NCBI RefSeq assembly: GCF_009728995.1
Contig: NZ_VTZW01000010.1
Coordinates: 528,285-592,284, forward strand
Length of the DNA stretch: 64,000 nucleotides
Source: Streptomonospora sp. PA3
Lineage (GTDB): Bacteria; Actinomycetota; Actinomycetes; Streptosporangiales; Streptosporangiaceae
Direction: 5' to 3'
Shown here: in pieces, positions 8,443-17,191 of the stretch
How the letters are laid out: each line of letters opens with the position of its first letter
Position numbering within the stretch: the first letter of the stretch is position 1
Made by a program: the position numbers and the translations under genes
Notes under the pieces: generated by a model
What the model was told of the DNA's origin: nothing
What the model saw: only the letters and a program-made list of their open reading frames with translations
The model's database searches: none

Positions 8443-10611
8443 TCACCGGCTGCGCAGCAGCCGGTCCACGCTGCGCGGGAGGAGCAGGCCGGCCAGGCCC
8501 GCGGCGGCATAGGGGACCTGGCCGGGAGCGAACGCGCCCAGCACCCGGCCCGCCATCCGCGAGGGCTCGCGCAGGAAGGCGTCGGCGTCGGGATAGCGGT
8601 GCGGCACCGACCACCCGGCGGTGAGCACGCTGACCAGGGCCGCTCCCGCCGCCCACACCCACAGCAGCGACGACGGCGGCAGCGCCGCGTACCAGCCCGC
8701 CGCCTGGCGCACGGCCTCGGCGGCGTAGGCCGCGCCGCCCTCGACGGCCGGGCCGCCGCCGAGGACCCCCGCGGTTGCCGCGACCGCGGCGACCGCGGGG
8801 GCGCCGGAGAAGACCGCACCGAGGCGCCGCCCGCGCGCACGCAGCTCCTCCCGGGTGGGGAACCGGCGCCAGGGCCGGTCGCCCGCGCGCGCCGCGCCCA
8901 TGGCGTACGCGCGCCGTTCCCGCAGCAGCCGCCAGGCCGCGCCCAGCACGGCGGGACCGCGCCGCGCGGCCGCGAGCATCACCGCGACCTCGTGCAGCGC
9001 GTCGGACAGCGTCAGCGCCAGGCGCAGCGGCGCCTGCGCCCACGCCAGCGCCGCGCGGCGGAACACCGGGGCGATGTCGCCGGGCACCCGCACGCCCAAC
9101 CGGATGGCCCTGCCGTGGGCGCGCCGGCGCAGCCACGCCAGGGGCGGGTGGCCGGGCAGCGGCGGTGTCACGTTCGCGGCGCACCGGGCGGTGCGGTAGT
9201 CCAGCAGCACCGCGCACGCCAGCAGGACCAGCAGCAGCCACCGGTCGGCGGCGCCGCCGCCGGTGAGGCCGTGGAGGAACGCGGTGGCGGGGTGGGGTTC
9301 CAGCACCGAGCCGAGCGCCGCCTCGGCGGCGGCGGCGTTGAACATCGTGTGCTGCAGGACCGCCAGCGCGAACGCCGCCGGCGGCAGCAGCCACAGCCAC
9401 GCTCCCCAGCGCCGGCGGCCGACGACGGCCAGCCCCAGGGCCGCACCGACGAGGCCGGTCAGCACTGCGTGCCCGGAGAAGTGCACGCCCGCTTCCGGGA
9501 CGACCACCGCACCGGGGAGGAAGGCGGTCGCCTCCGGGACGGGCAGCGCCCCGGGGCCGCCGCCGGCCAGCGCGCGCAGCAGGGTTTCGGCCAGTTGGAA
9601 TCCTGCGCCCGAAGCGGCCGCAAGCAGCAGGTAGTCCACGGCCGCCAGGCGGCGGAACCGGCGCCGGGCGAGCAGTCCGAGCAGCAGCAGCGGCAGCAGC
9701 TTGCCCGCCTCCTCCACCCACACCGCGACGTAGGTGTAGGCGATCCAGGGGTCCGCACCCAGCGCGGCGGTCAGCGCCTCCTCCGCCGCGGCGAGGGGCC
9801 AGACCAGCAGTGCGCCCAGCAGCAGGACCCGCACCAGCGCGGCGAAGGCGACGGTGCGGGACCGCGACAGCCACGCCAACTGCGCCACCAGCCACAGCAT
9901 GCCCGCCGCGACCGGCACGGCGGCGGCGGTGGCCGGGACGAACAGCGGCGCCACCAGCAGCACGGCCAGCATCGCCCACGTCCAGACGCCGCGCAGCGCG
10001 CCCGCAGCCGCGGCCGCCCTCGGCGAGTTCTCGCGCAGGGCGTGCGCGCGCACCGCCAGCCGCTCGGCGAGGTCGGGTCCCGGGCCGCGCGGGTTCCGGG
10101 CATGCCGGGCCCCGGGTTCCAGGCACCCGTAGGCCTGGGCGGCGCGCAGCAGGTCCGGGTCGCGGCTCTCCTGCGCCTCTTCGGCGAAGGCGGTGCGGGC
10201 CGACTCCAGGTCGGCGCCGACCAGGGGGCGCAGGAAGTCCGGCGGACCCGCCGCGACGGTAAGCGTCGTCGAGGTCACGAGCACGGCCGCGGAGAAGTCC
10301 TCCACCGCCACCAGCACGTCGGTGGGTTCGTCGCCCCACGAGCGGATGAGGTGCACCACGCTGTGCGCGTCGGCGGCCACCTCGGTCACCGGCTCGTAGG
10401 CGAACTCCGCGCGCGTGCGGCACACCAGCAGCCGATCGACGCCCAGCGCCCGCACGGCGGCGACGACGCGGTCGATCAGGCCGGTGTCGCGGGGAGCCGC
10501 GAAGGGGACGACGATCTTGGCGTCGGCCGCGAGCCAGCCCTGGTCGAACTCCGTGGCGTTGGCGCACAGCCGCAGCACGAGGTCGCGGGTGATCATGGCC
10601 TGCTCGTCCAT
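8443..10611 (-). CDS. PrsW-type intramembrane protease, long form
   Basis: 722 residues, much longer than a minimal PrsW. Residues 1-205 are soluble and of no family I recognise. A membrane core at about 207-475 carries the glutamic-protease signatures: E300-E301 in WVEEAGKLLP, E342 in GFQLAETLL, H377/H381 in HFSGHAVLTGLVG and H421 in LQHTMFN. A basic linker and two to three further hydrophobic segments end the protein. PrsW proteases cleave membrane substrates, classically anti-sigma factors. The substrate here is unknown; no anti-sigma gene is adjacent. The start has a run of Gs (GGGGGG) 4 nt upstream. It converges with modC, 31 nt apart. Confidence 0.85.
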   Translation of the reverse strand: MDEQAMITRDLVLRLCANATEFDQGWLAADAKIVVPFAAPRDTGLIDRVVAAVRALGVDRLLVCRTRAEFAYEPVTEVAADAHSVVHLIRSWGDEPTDVLVAVEDFSAAVLVTSTTLTVAAGPPDFLRPLVGADLESARTAFAEEAQESRDPDLLRAAQAYGCLEPGARHARNPRGPGPDLAERLAVRAHALRENSPRAAAAAGALRGVWTWAMLAVLLVAPLFVPATAAAVPVAAGMLWLVAQLAWLSRSRTVAFAALVRVLLLGALLVWPLAAAEEALTAALGADPWIAYTYVAVWVEEAGKLLPLLLLGLLARRRFRRLAAVDYLLLAAASGAGFQLAETLLRALAGGGPGALPVPEATAFLPGAVVVPEAGVHFSGHAVLTGLVGAALGLAVVGRRRWGAWLWLLPPAAFALAVLQHTMFNAAAAEAALGSVLEPHPATAFLHGLTGGGAADRWLLLVLLACAVLLDYRTARCAANVTPPLPGHPPLAWLRRRAHGRAIRLGVRVPGDIAPVFRRAALAWAQAPLRLALTLSDALHEVAVMLAAARRGPAVLGAAWRLLRERRAYAMGAARAGDRPWRRFPTREELRARGRRLGAVFSGAPAVAAVAATAGVLGGGPAVEGGAAYAAEAVRQAAGWYAALPPSSLLWVWAAGAALVSVLTAGWSVPHRYPDADAFLREPSRMAGRVLGAFAPGQVPYAAAGLAGLLLPRSVDRLLRSR

Positions 10612-10782
10612 AAGCCCCCTACGGCGGTGTCCCGGCCGGTGAGAGGCGCCGAGCCGGGGATGTCCCGAGAACTCCGCCTGCGCCGGGGATGCGCGGCGCG
10701 GCGAGCGCCTACGCTATCGGAGACCCCTGCCGCGCCGCCGCCTCCGGGGGCGGGCCCGCGCCGCGGGCGCGGGGAGGAGTGC

Positions 10783-11880
10783 CTACCGGCTGCGGGGCAG
10801 CACGAGTTCGGTCAGGACCGCGCGATGGTCGGTGTCGGGGAGGCTGTGCACCGAGGTCCGCCGCACCTGCGCGCGCCGGTCGACCAGGACGTGGTCGATG
10901 GTGACGCCCGGCAGCGACCCCTCGGCGGACCAGGTGGGCGCCCAGCCCGCGCCAGTGGCGTCGGCCGCGTCGATGTAGCCGGTCTCCAGCAGCGCGCGGA
11001 ACTCCGCGTGGTCGAGCGTCGCGTTGAAGTCGCCGGCGAGCACCCGCAGAGCGCCGTCGGGGCGGGCGTCGGGCAGCTGCCGCAGCGAGTCCTGCCACGC
11101 GGGGATCGCGGCGGGGCCGCTCGGCGGTATGGCATGCGCCGAGACCACCTCGACCGACGGCGCCCCGGGGACCTCGACGCGCGCCCGGGGCATCGCGAAG
11201 TAGTCGTTGCGCGCCGTGCCGCCGACCTTCTCGACGGGATGGGCCGAGTAGACCGCCCCGCCGACGGGGCCGGGCGCGGCCTCGGTGACGTCGTAGGGCA
11301 GCGGGCCGCGCAGTCCGGCGCGGGTGAGCGCGTCGTCCGACTGGGGCGTCAGCTCCTGGAGGCTGAGTACGTCGACGCCGTGCTCGTGCACCAGCCGCAC
11401 CAGCGCCTCGGGGTCGGCGAGGCCGTAGTAGACGTTGGCCGACAGCAGTGTGAGCCGCGGACCGCCCGGGGAGGCCGGCGCCGCGGGTCCGGGCAGCCCG
11501 CGCGGCAGCACACACGCCACCAGCGCCACGGCGGCGGCGCTCGCGGCCAGCGCGACCCGGCCGCGGCGCGACAGCAGCGCCAGCACCACGGGGACGAGGG
11601 AGGTCGCCGCGACGTAGGGCGTGAACGCGATCAGCGCGACCGCGGGGAATCCGGTCTCCACCCCCGTGACGCGGACGGCGGCCCACACGCCCCACGGCAG
11701 CGCGCAGGCGGCGGCCGCGGCGGTCACCCAGCCGCGCCGCCCGCGCGCCGGCGGCGGGTGGGATCCGCGCCGCGCCTGAGCGAACCGCAGCAGCAGTCCC
11801 CCGTTCGGCCGCAGCCCCGCAGCGGCTGCGGCGCACATCGATCGAGCCACGGCAGTCCCCGTCCCATGCGTCGGCCCCAT
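10783..11880 (-). CDS. Endonuclease/exonuclease/phosphatase-fold membrane protein
   Basis: 365 residues. Three hydrophobic segments occupy about residues 50-150. An EEP (DNase I-like) domain follows with motifs SANVYYG, LSLQELTP, AGDFNAT, TIDHVLV and DTDHRAVL, which supply the metal and catalytic Asn/Glu/Asp/His residues. The domain should face outward after the third membrane segment. Family members hydrolyse phosphodiesters in nucleic acids, phosphoinositides or sphingolipids, and the substrate here cannot be told. The ATG at 11880 has only a weak Shine-Dalgarno; M15 (11838) is an alternative. It is divergent from the NUDIX gene, sharing a 119-bp promoter region. Confidence 0.82.
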   Translation of the reverse strand: MGPTHGTGTAVARSMCAAAAAGLRPNGGLLLRFAQARRGSHPPPARGRRGWVTAAAAACALPWGVWAAVRVTGVETGFPAVALIAFTPYVAATSLVPVVLALLSRRGRVALAASAAAVALVACVLPRGLPGPAAPASPGGPRLTLLSANVYYGLADPEALVRLVHEHGVDVLSLQELTPQSDDALTRAGLRGPLPYDVTEAAPGPVGGAVYSAHPVEKVGGTARNDYFAMPRARVEVPGAPSVEVVSAHAIPPSGPAAIPAWQDSLRQLPDARPDGALRVLAGDFNATLDHAEFRALLETGYIDAADATGAGWAPTWSAEGSLPGVTIDHVLVDRRAQVRRTSVHSLPDTDHRAVLTELVLPRSR

Positions 11881-11999
11881 CGCCTACGGTTCACGTGTAC
11901 CACCATTACGTGTGGTGAGGCCAGCGGCCGACTGCGCAGCTCGCGGCGTGGAGACTCGCCGCAGGGGGCGGGGCCGGCTACGGGGGAGGGAAGGCAGCC

Positions 12000-12491
12000 G
12001 TGGCGGAAGAAGTCAGCGTGGCCGCAGACGTGCGCTTCCCCGACACCGGCGACGGCGCCCTCTGGGTGGCCGGCGCGGTGATCACCGACGGCGCGGGGCG
12101 GGTGTTCGTGCAGCGCCGATCGCCCGACCGGCGGCTGTTCCCCGGCTGCTGGGACCTCGTCGGCGGGCACGTCGAACCCGGCGAATCGATTCCCGAGGCG
12201 CTCGGCCGCGAAATCGCCGAGGAGACCGGGTGGCGGCTGACCGCCGTGCTCGCCGAGCTCGACCGCCTGGTGTGGACGCCCGGCGACGGCGTGCGCCGCC
12301 ACGAGGCGGATTACCTCGTACGCGTGGCCGGCGACCTGTCCGCGCCCCGCCTGGAACCCGGCAAGCACACCGAGTTCCGCTGGATCGGCGAGGGCGGGCT
12401 CGGTCTGCTGCACGACAGCCGCGACCCGGGCGACACCTTCGTCGCCGACATGGCCGCCCGCGGCCTGGCGGCGGCCAGGCGCCTGACCTGA
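12000..12491 (+). CDS. NUDIX hydrolase
   Basis: 163 residues with a complete NUDIX box: G56, E62, then REIAEETGW (R70-E71, E74-E75, G77). This is a perfect match to the family pattern. The amino strand AVITDGAGRVFVQRRS is typical of the superfamily. It should cleave a nucleoside diphosphate linked to another group, for house-cleaning or nucleotide metabolism, in the cytoplasm; the exact substrate is not predictable. The start is GTG 12000 with GGGAGGGAAGG upstream. It is followed 75 nt later by an antitoxin-like gene on the same strand. Confidence 0.88.
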   Translation: MAEEVSVAADVRFPDTGDGALWVAGAVITDGAGRVFVQRRSPDRRLFPGCWDLVGGHVEPGESIPEALGREIAEETGWRLTAVLAELDRLVWTPGDGVRRHEADYLVRVAGDLSAPRLEPGKHTEFRWIGEGGLGLLHDSRDPGDTFVADMAARGLAAARRLT

Positions 12492-12539
12492 GCGGTGCCG
12501 CCGGGGGCGCCTGCGAACCCGCCGGGAAGTCCATCGCGT

Positions 12540-12553
12540 CACGGGATATCGTG
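12540..12553 (+). promoter_or_regulatory. Possible antitoxin autoregulatory site
   Basis: An imperfect palindrome, CACG-GGATAT-CGTG, ends 13 nt before the antitoxin start and overlaps a GATAT that could serve as a -10 element. Phd/YefM proteins commonly repress their own promoter through short palindromes. The match is short and the role is inference. Confidence 0.25.
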
Positions 12554-12566
12554 CAGGATCGTCTTC

Positions 12567-12818
12567 ATGACCGAGACCGTCTCCGTCCGTGAGTTCCGCG
12601 CCCGTCTGGCCGAAGTCATCGACCGTGCCAGGGCGGGGGACTCCACAGTCGTCACCCGCAACGGCAATGCGGTCGGCGCGTTCGTTCCGCTTGAGGTGCT
12701 GGAGCAGGCCAGGCAGCGTGACGAGGAGGAGCTGCGGAGACTCATCGAGGAGCGTCGCGACTCTCCCACCGTGTCGATGGCCGCGGTGATGGCCGAGACC
12801 CCGGGGCGTGATCGGTAA
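12567..12818 (+). CDS. Phd/YefM-family antitoxin, apparently orphan
   Basis: 83 residues with the Phd/YefM DNA-binding and dimerisation core at the amino end (VSVREFRARLAEVIDRARAG, then TVVTRNGNAVGAFVPLEVLE). An acidic/basic helix and a short tail would wrap a toxin. Such proteins neutralise a RelE/Doc/YoeB-type toxin and repress their own promoter. I find no toxin frame after it: the next real gene is nnr on the opposite strand. ATG 12567 starts the recognised domain, and a GTG 72 nt upstream in frame would add an unrelated extension. It is either an orphan regulator or what remains of a decayed module. Confidence 0.8.
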   Translation: MTETVSVREFRARLAEVIDRARAGDSTVVTRNGNAVGAFVPLEVLEQARQRDEEELRRLIEERRDSPTVSMAAVMAETPGRDR

Positions 12819-12948
12819 GTACGCCGTGGCCTGCAAGGCCGGGGCTCAGTCGATCGAAGACGCCTGGTCGTCGTGCATGTCGACCGTCGCGCGACCGTTT
12901 TCGGCCGAGGATCGAGGCTTTCGCGCAGCCGATTCCAGCGCCGGTCCG

Positions 12949-14439
12949 CTATCCCACCTCGGCCAGCGCGGCGGGCAGGGCGTCGAAGAGGTCGGAGGCC
13001 GAGATCGGGGCGCCGTCGTGGGCCAGGCGGGCCGCCAGACCGTGTACGTATGCGCCGCTCGTCGCCGCCTCCCGCGGAGTCAGCCCGGCGGCCAGGAGCG
13101 CCCCGACCACGCCCGACAGCACGTCGCCGGTGCCGGCCGTGGCCAGCAGGGAGCTGCCGGTGGGGTTGGCGACGGCGGGGTGGCCCGGTTCGGCGATGAC
13201 CGTGGTCGACCCCTTCAGCAGCACCGTGCACCCGTACTCCTCGGCCGCGCGGGCCGCTTGGGAGAGCCGGTCGGCCTCGATCTCCTCGCGCTCGGTTCCC
13301 GGCAGCAGCCGCGCCAGCTCGCCGGCGTGCGGCGTCATCAGGGTGGGCGCCGTGCGGTCGCGCACCAGCGCCGGGTTCTTCGCCACCAGGGTGAGCGCGT
13401 CGGCGTCGGCCAGCACCGGCCGCGGGGAGTCCAGGACGGTCTCCAGCTCGGCCCGGGCCATGGGATGCAGCCCGCGCCCGGAGCCGACGACCCACGCGGC
13501 CACCCGGCGCGGGAGTGCGCCGATCGGGTCCATGGGGTCGAGCACCGTGGCCACGGTCTCGGGCCAGCGGTTGATCACCTCGGTGACGACGCCCTCCGAG
13601 CCCGCGTAGCGGACCATGCCCACCCCGCTGCGCATCGCGCCGCCCACCGCGAGCACGGCGGCACCCCGGTAGCGGTCCGAGCCCACCGCCATCGCCAGCA
13701 CGCCGCGGCGGTACTTGTCGGTCTCGATCGTGGGGTGCGGCAGCAGCCGGGCCACGTCCTCGCTCTGCGGGCACTCCAGGGCGGCGCCGGGCAGCTCGGG
13801 ATCCAAACCGATGTCGACCAGCTCGACGACGCCCGCGCGCGCGGCGCCGGGGTCGACGAACAGGCCGGGCTTGTGTGTGCCGAAGGTGACGGTGACGTCG
13901 GCGCGCACGGCCGCGCCGGGCACGGCTCCGGTGTCGGCGTCGATCCCGCTGGGCAGGTCGACCGCGACCGTCGGCGCCTCGGCGGCGCCGGCCAGACCCG
14001 CGAGCGCGGCGTGGGGCTCGCGCAGGCCGCCGCTGCCGCCGATGCCGACCAGGCCGTCGACGAGGAGGTCGGCCGAGGCGATCTCGTCCGCGGCCGCCGA
14101 GTCGCCGATGCCCGCGGCGTCGCCGGCCGCATCGACCGTCCGGCCGCCGGCCGCCCGAAGTGCCGCGAGCCCGCCCTCATGCACCCGCGAGCCCGCGAGT
14201 ACCGCCCGCACCGAGGCGCCGCGGCGGGCCAGCAGCGTTCCGGCGTACAGCGCGTCGCCGCCGTTGTCGCCGCTGCCGACGAGCAGCACCACCCGTGCCC
14301 CGTAGGTGCGCGGCAGGATCCGCGAGCACGCGGCCGCAAGGCCCGCGGCGGCCCGCTGCATCAGCGCCCCTTGCGGAAGCCGGTCCATCAGCGCGTTCTC
14401 GGCCTTGCGGACCGCGGCCACGGAGTGAGCGTTGCGCAC
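12949..14439 (-). CDS. nnr: Bifunctional NAD(P)H-hydrate epimerase / ADP-dependent dehydratase
   Basis: 496 residues, a fusion of two repair enzymes. The amino half is the YjeF_N epimerase that interconverts R- and S-NAD(P)HX (LLVGSGDNGGDALYAG; VDLPSGIDADTG). The carboxy half is the ribokinase-like dehydratase that restores NAD(P)H using ADP (TPHAGELARLLPG; LLKGSTTVIAEPG; ATAGTGDVLSGVVGALLA). The length matches bacterial fusions. The GTG start at 14439 has GAGGAGG a few bases upstream, an excellent ribosome site. In many actinobacteria nnr lies near glmS and alr, and glmS is 4 kb away here. Confidence 0.92.
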   Translation of the reverse strand: MRNAHSVAAVRKAENALMDRLPQGALMQRAAAGLAAACSRILPRTYGARVVLLVGSGDNGGDALYAGTLLARRGASVRAVLAGSRVHEGGLAALRAAGGRTVDAAGDAAGIGDSAAADEIASADLLVDGLVGIGGSGGLREPHAALAGLAGAAEAPTVAVDLPSGIDADTGAVPGAAVRADVTVTFGTHKPGLFVDPGAARAGVVELVDIGLDPELPGAALECPQSEDVARLLPHPTIETDKYRRGVLAMAVGSDRYRGAAVLAVGGAMRSGVGMVRYAGSEGVVTEVINRWPETVATVLDPMDPIGALPRRVAAWVVGSGRGLHPMARAELETVLDSPRPVLADADALTLVAKNPALVRDRTAPTLMTPHAGELARLLPGTEREEIEADRLSQAARAAEEYGCTVLLKGSTTVIAEPGHPAVANPTGSSLLATAGTGDVLSGVVGALLAAGLTPREAATSGAYVHGLAARLAHDGAPISASDLFDALPAALAEVG

Positions 14440-14602
14440 GGGGCCTCCTCGTCGTTCGTCGCGTCGCCGGTTCCCGCGCCGGACTCGGCGCTACTGCGAG
14501 CATGCCGCAGCCGCGCCCCACCGAGGAACCCGGCCCGCAGGTTCTCCCGGGGGCACCCGGCTTTCGGTCCCTTCACACGATCGGCAGGAGACGCCGCGAG
14601 TG

Positions 14603-15238
14603 CTACATCCTGTCGATCTCCGTGAGATCGATGTCGATGTCGAAGGGCACCGCGAGTTTCAGTCGCTCCCGGTGGATTCCCGAGGCCACATAGGCGCGGG
14701 TGGCGGGATCCAGTTCGTACACGTACACGACGGGACGCCCGTCCTCGTTCTCGACCCGCCAGTGGTGCTTGATGCCCGCCTGCGCGTACAACTGCGGCTT
14801 GCGCTCCCGGTCGCGCACCTCCGATTCCGGGGAGACCACCTCGACGGCGAGCACCACGGAGTCCGGATGATAGGCGGCCAGATCCCGGTCTTCCTCGGCT
14901 TCGGTGTCCACGAGGAGGAGATCGGGCTCGGGACGCTGCCGCGGACCGAGAACGACGCTCATCTCGCGCCGGACACGCAGCCGGTCGGACGCGAGCGCGG
15001 ACAAACGGCGCTCGAGCAGGGACAGCACCAGCATGTGGAAAAGCTTCTGCGGACTCACGAAGACCAGGCTCCCGTCGATGAGCTCGGTGTGCGAGGGGAG
15101 ATCCGGGATCCGGTCGAGGTCCTCGGCGGTGTAGCCCTCGGGAGGAGGGATCGGCCAGTTCCGCCCCGAGGAGGGTTGCTCCGGCTCGGCTTCGGAGGCG
15201 GAGTCCGCTCGGGGTTCGGTCGCGGCGAGCACGCCCAT
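14603..15238 (-). CDS. Uma2-family (DUF820) restriction-endonuclease-like protein
   Basis: 211 residues. The Uma2 fold is recognised from ELIDGSLVFVSP, RPEPDLLLVDTE and AVEVVSPESEVRDRERKP followed by YAQAGIKHHWRVE. The acidic D...E(V)xS and K/Q positions resemble a PD-(D/E)XK nuclease core. The biological role of Uma2 proteins is not established; they are plentiful in cyanobacteria and actinobacteria. ATG 15238 is chosen over ATG 15286 because GGAGG lies 7 nt upstream of it. The first ~40 residues are acidic and disordered. It is a single gene, with no partner methylase nearby. Confidence 0.8.
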   Translation of the reverse strand: MGVLAATEPRADSASEAEPEQPSSGRNWPIPPPEGYTAEDLDRIPDLPSHTELIDGSLVFVSPQKLFHMLVLSLLERRLSALASDRLRVRREMSVVLGPRQRPEPDLLLVDTEAEEDRDLAAYHPDSVVLAVEVVSPESEVRDRERKPQLYAQAGIKHHWRVENEDGRPVVYVYELDPATRAYVASGIHRERLKLAVPFDIDIDLTEIDRM

Positions 15239-15431
15239 CTCACTACCTCCGGCAGTCGGATCGTTCTCGTCGCCCAGAGTAGCCATTCGCGTCACCCCGT
15301 CACGGTGGTTTCCGGAAACTGTGCACGCTCGGTCGCACGGCAGACCATACCCGGCCGCCCTCACCGGAATCCGGTGCTGCCACGGAGCGTGTTCCGGGCG
15401 GTGTGCATCCGAGGACTCCCGCCCCGCCGCC

Positions 15432-16151
15432 CTACCCCGCGATGATGCTGGCGACCTCCTCGGGGGCCGAGACGTGCGGGCAGTGGCCGGCGTCGACCTC
15501 GATCGCCTTGGTGTGCAGGCGGATCTCGGCGGCCGCGCGCATCCATTCCGGGCGCAGGGTGCGGTCGCGCACCGGGAGCAGGTAGGTGGAGGTGACGCCC
15601 TGGGGCAGCGGGCGGGGCGGCTCGGCGTAGACGCGGGCCGGCTGGAACAGGCGGACGGTCTCCAGGCCCCACCGCAGGGTCGCCAGGTCGCCGTCGTGGA
15701 AGAGGAAGTAGCCCGCCGCCACGGGGTCGTCGGTCGGGGGCGCGGCCAGGCCGGTCCACTCGGGGTTGAACATCTCCGCGGCCGAGATCTGGATCTCGCT
15801 GAGGAGGCTGCGCCTGCCGATGGTGTCGGGTACGAAGGCCGCGAGCCACACCACCCGGCTCGCGCCCAGCCGGGAGGCGACCGCCGACGCCAGGGCGCCC
15901 GCGCCCGAGTGCACGACCACGACCGGCCCCCTTGCCGACCCGCCGCCCGCGCCCTCCTGCGCGGGCGGCTCGCCGGCATCGGCCGCGACCTGCCGGGCGA
16001 CGAGATCCGCATACCCGTCGGTGTCGAGGTCGGCTCCGCCCTGCAGCAGGTCGACGGGGACGGCGCGGTGCCCGCGCCGGACGAGGGCTTCGGCGAGGCG
16101 CTCCCATCCCCGGGGCGACTGCGTGGTTCCGTGTACGAGGACGTAATCCAT
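15432..16151 (-). CDS. Alpha/beta hydrolase
   Basis: 239 residues. The first strand and oxyanion loop are VLVHGTTQSPRGW, the nucleophile elbow region is VVVHSGAGALASAVA, and the late catalytic histidine sits in VDAGHCPHVSAPEEV. It belongs to the broad serine-hydrolase fold and is likely a soluble esterase, lipase or related enzyme. The elbow is H-S-G-A-G rather than the usual G-x-S-x-G, which occurs in some families, so the exact activity is open. The start at 16151 has GGAAG about 6 nt upstream. It is transcribed divergently from the DUF4913 gene. Confidence 0.8.
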   Translation of the reverse strand: MDYVLVHGTTQSPRGWERLAEALVRRGHRAVPVDLLQGGADLDTDGYADLVARQVAADAGEPPAQEGAGGGSARGPVVVVHSGAGALASAVASRLGASRVVWLAAFVPDTIGRRSLLSEIQISAAEMFNPEWTGLAAPPTDDPVAAGYFLFHDGDLATLRWGLETVRLFQPARVYAEPPRPLPQGVTSTYLLPVRDRTLRPEWMRAAAEIRLHTKAIEVDAGHCPHVSAPEEVASIIAG

Positions 16152-16513
16152 GGCGCTTCCTTCGCGTTGCAGCCCTGGCGTCCCGAGGTCCCCCGCACTC
16201 CCCGGCACCCCTCCCACTAGGTCGTGCGCGACAAACCTATGATCACCGGTGCCGTGCAGGGAACCGCCCCAACAGCGAAAATCGCCCTGATTCGCGGAAT
16301 TGGCCGGATTCCGCGCCCGGCGGCCGCGGCCCGCAACGCCCGGAGCCAGGGGATCGGCGGGCTCCCGGCGTGGCATACGGTCTGAGAGAGCCCTCACCAC
16401 CGCACCGGGTGCCTGCGCACGCGCGGCATCCGGGTGTCGGCAACCGACCCACTCCGACCACTCGTTTGGGGGCGGCCGCCCCCGGACACGGACAGCAGCA
16501 CGGGACTTGCCGC
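16152..16513. promoter_or_regulatory. Divergent intergenic region with a 23-bp palindrome
   Basis: 362 bp without a gene, between the divergent hydrolase and DUF4913 genes. It contains a perfect inverted repeat with 8-bp arms, CGCGGAAT and ATTCCGCG, at 16293-16300 and 16308-16315, separated by 7 nt. This is a plausible operator for a dimeric regulator. A TAGGTT box at about 16234-16239, read on the minus strand, could be a -10 for the hydrolase. Nothing else is recognisable. Confidence 0.4.
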
Positions 16514-17071
16514 ATGACCTCCACAGACGACCGCATCGCCACCGACGGCGGACTGACCCAGGACGGCCTGTTCGAGCGCGTGGCACACCTGCAGAACGCC
16601 ATGCACCGGCTCGGCGCGGACGTCATCAGGCTGCAGACGCAGCTCACCGAACTCGCCGCTGCGCCCGAGCCGGAGCAGGACGAGGAGGGCAAGGCGCCCA
16701 CGTTCATCTTCAACATGACCCGCGACGCCTACAAAGGGGCCCTGGCGGAGCTGGTGAACTGGGTGAACGACTTCCTCGTGCCGGTCTACGTGGGCTCGGG
16801 CGAGGACCTGCACGCCGATCGCGGCGGCGGCCGCGCACCGTGGTGCCCGATGTGGTGGGAGCACCACGAGGCCGTCGGGCGGCTGCACGCGCTGCGGCTG
16901 GCCTACGAGGAGCTGGCCGACACGCGGCTTTCGGGCCCCTCGGGCCCGGCCGTGTGGCACCGCGACCACCTCGACCCCGCACTGGAGCGCCTGCGCTCGC
17001 CCAACGGCCCGTTCGCGGCGTGCTCGGCGACCATGGGCCACCGCGCACGCACCCGCTCGGAGTCGGCCTGA
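16514..17071 (+). CDS. DUF4913 family protein
   Basis: 185 residues. An amino helical segment with coiled-coil character (VAHLQNAMHRLGADVIRLQT, residues about 23-45) precedes a conserved domain. That domain contains VNWVNDFLVPVY, the Trp-rich APWCPMWWEHHEAVGRL and WHRDHLDPALERL, matching DUF4913 as I remember it. The function is unknown. In actinobacteria such genes often occur on plasmids or integrated elements, but no integrase or replication gene is near this copy. The start is ATG 16514 with a weak ribosome site; the domain limits support it. Confidence 0.75.
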   Translation: MTSTDDRIATDGGLTQDGLFERVAHLQNAMHRLGADVIRLQTQLTELAAAPEPEQDEEGKAPTFIFNMTRDAYKGALAELVNWVNDFLVPVYVGSGEDLHADRGGGRAPWCPMWWEHHEAVGRLHALRLAYEELADTRLSGPSGPAVWHRDHLDPALERLRSPNGPFAACSATMGHRARTRSESA

Positions 17072-17191
17072 CCGGCTGCCGCGCACCGGCGGCGCGCCCC
17101 GCACCGGGTGCGGCCCCAGACGACTCCGGGCCGAGGGCCTTTCGAAGCGCCGCGAGACGCCCGGGCGCACGGCCGGAGAAGGCCCGCCGGC

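Noticed and set aside
8350..12081. A 1243-codon plus-strand frame
   Set aside because: Antisense to the PrsW and EEP genes, whose motifs are clear; long open antisense frames are expected at this GC content.
12808..12948. A toxin gene paired with the antitoxin
   Set aside because: The frame that opens at the antitoxin stop (IGKYAVACKAGAQS...) has no RelE, Doc, PIN or YoeB features and continues as a shadow of nnr.
14603..16198. One 531-codon frame joining the Uma2 protein with sequence upstream
   Set aside because: The upstream part lies in another frame of the alpha/beta hydrolase gene and has shadow composition; the real Uma2 start has its own GGAGG site at 15238.
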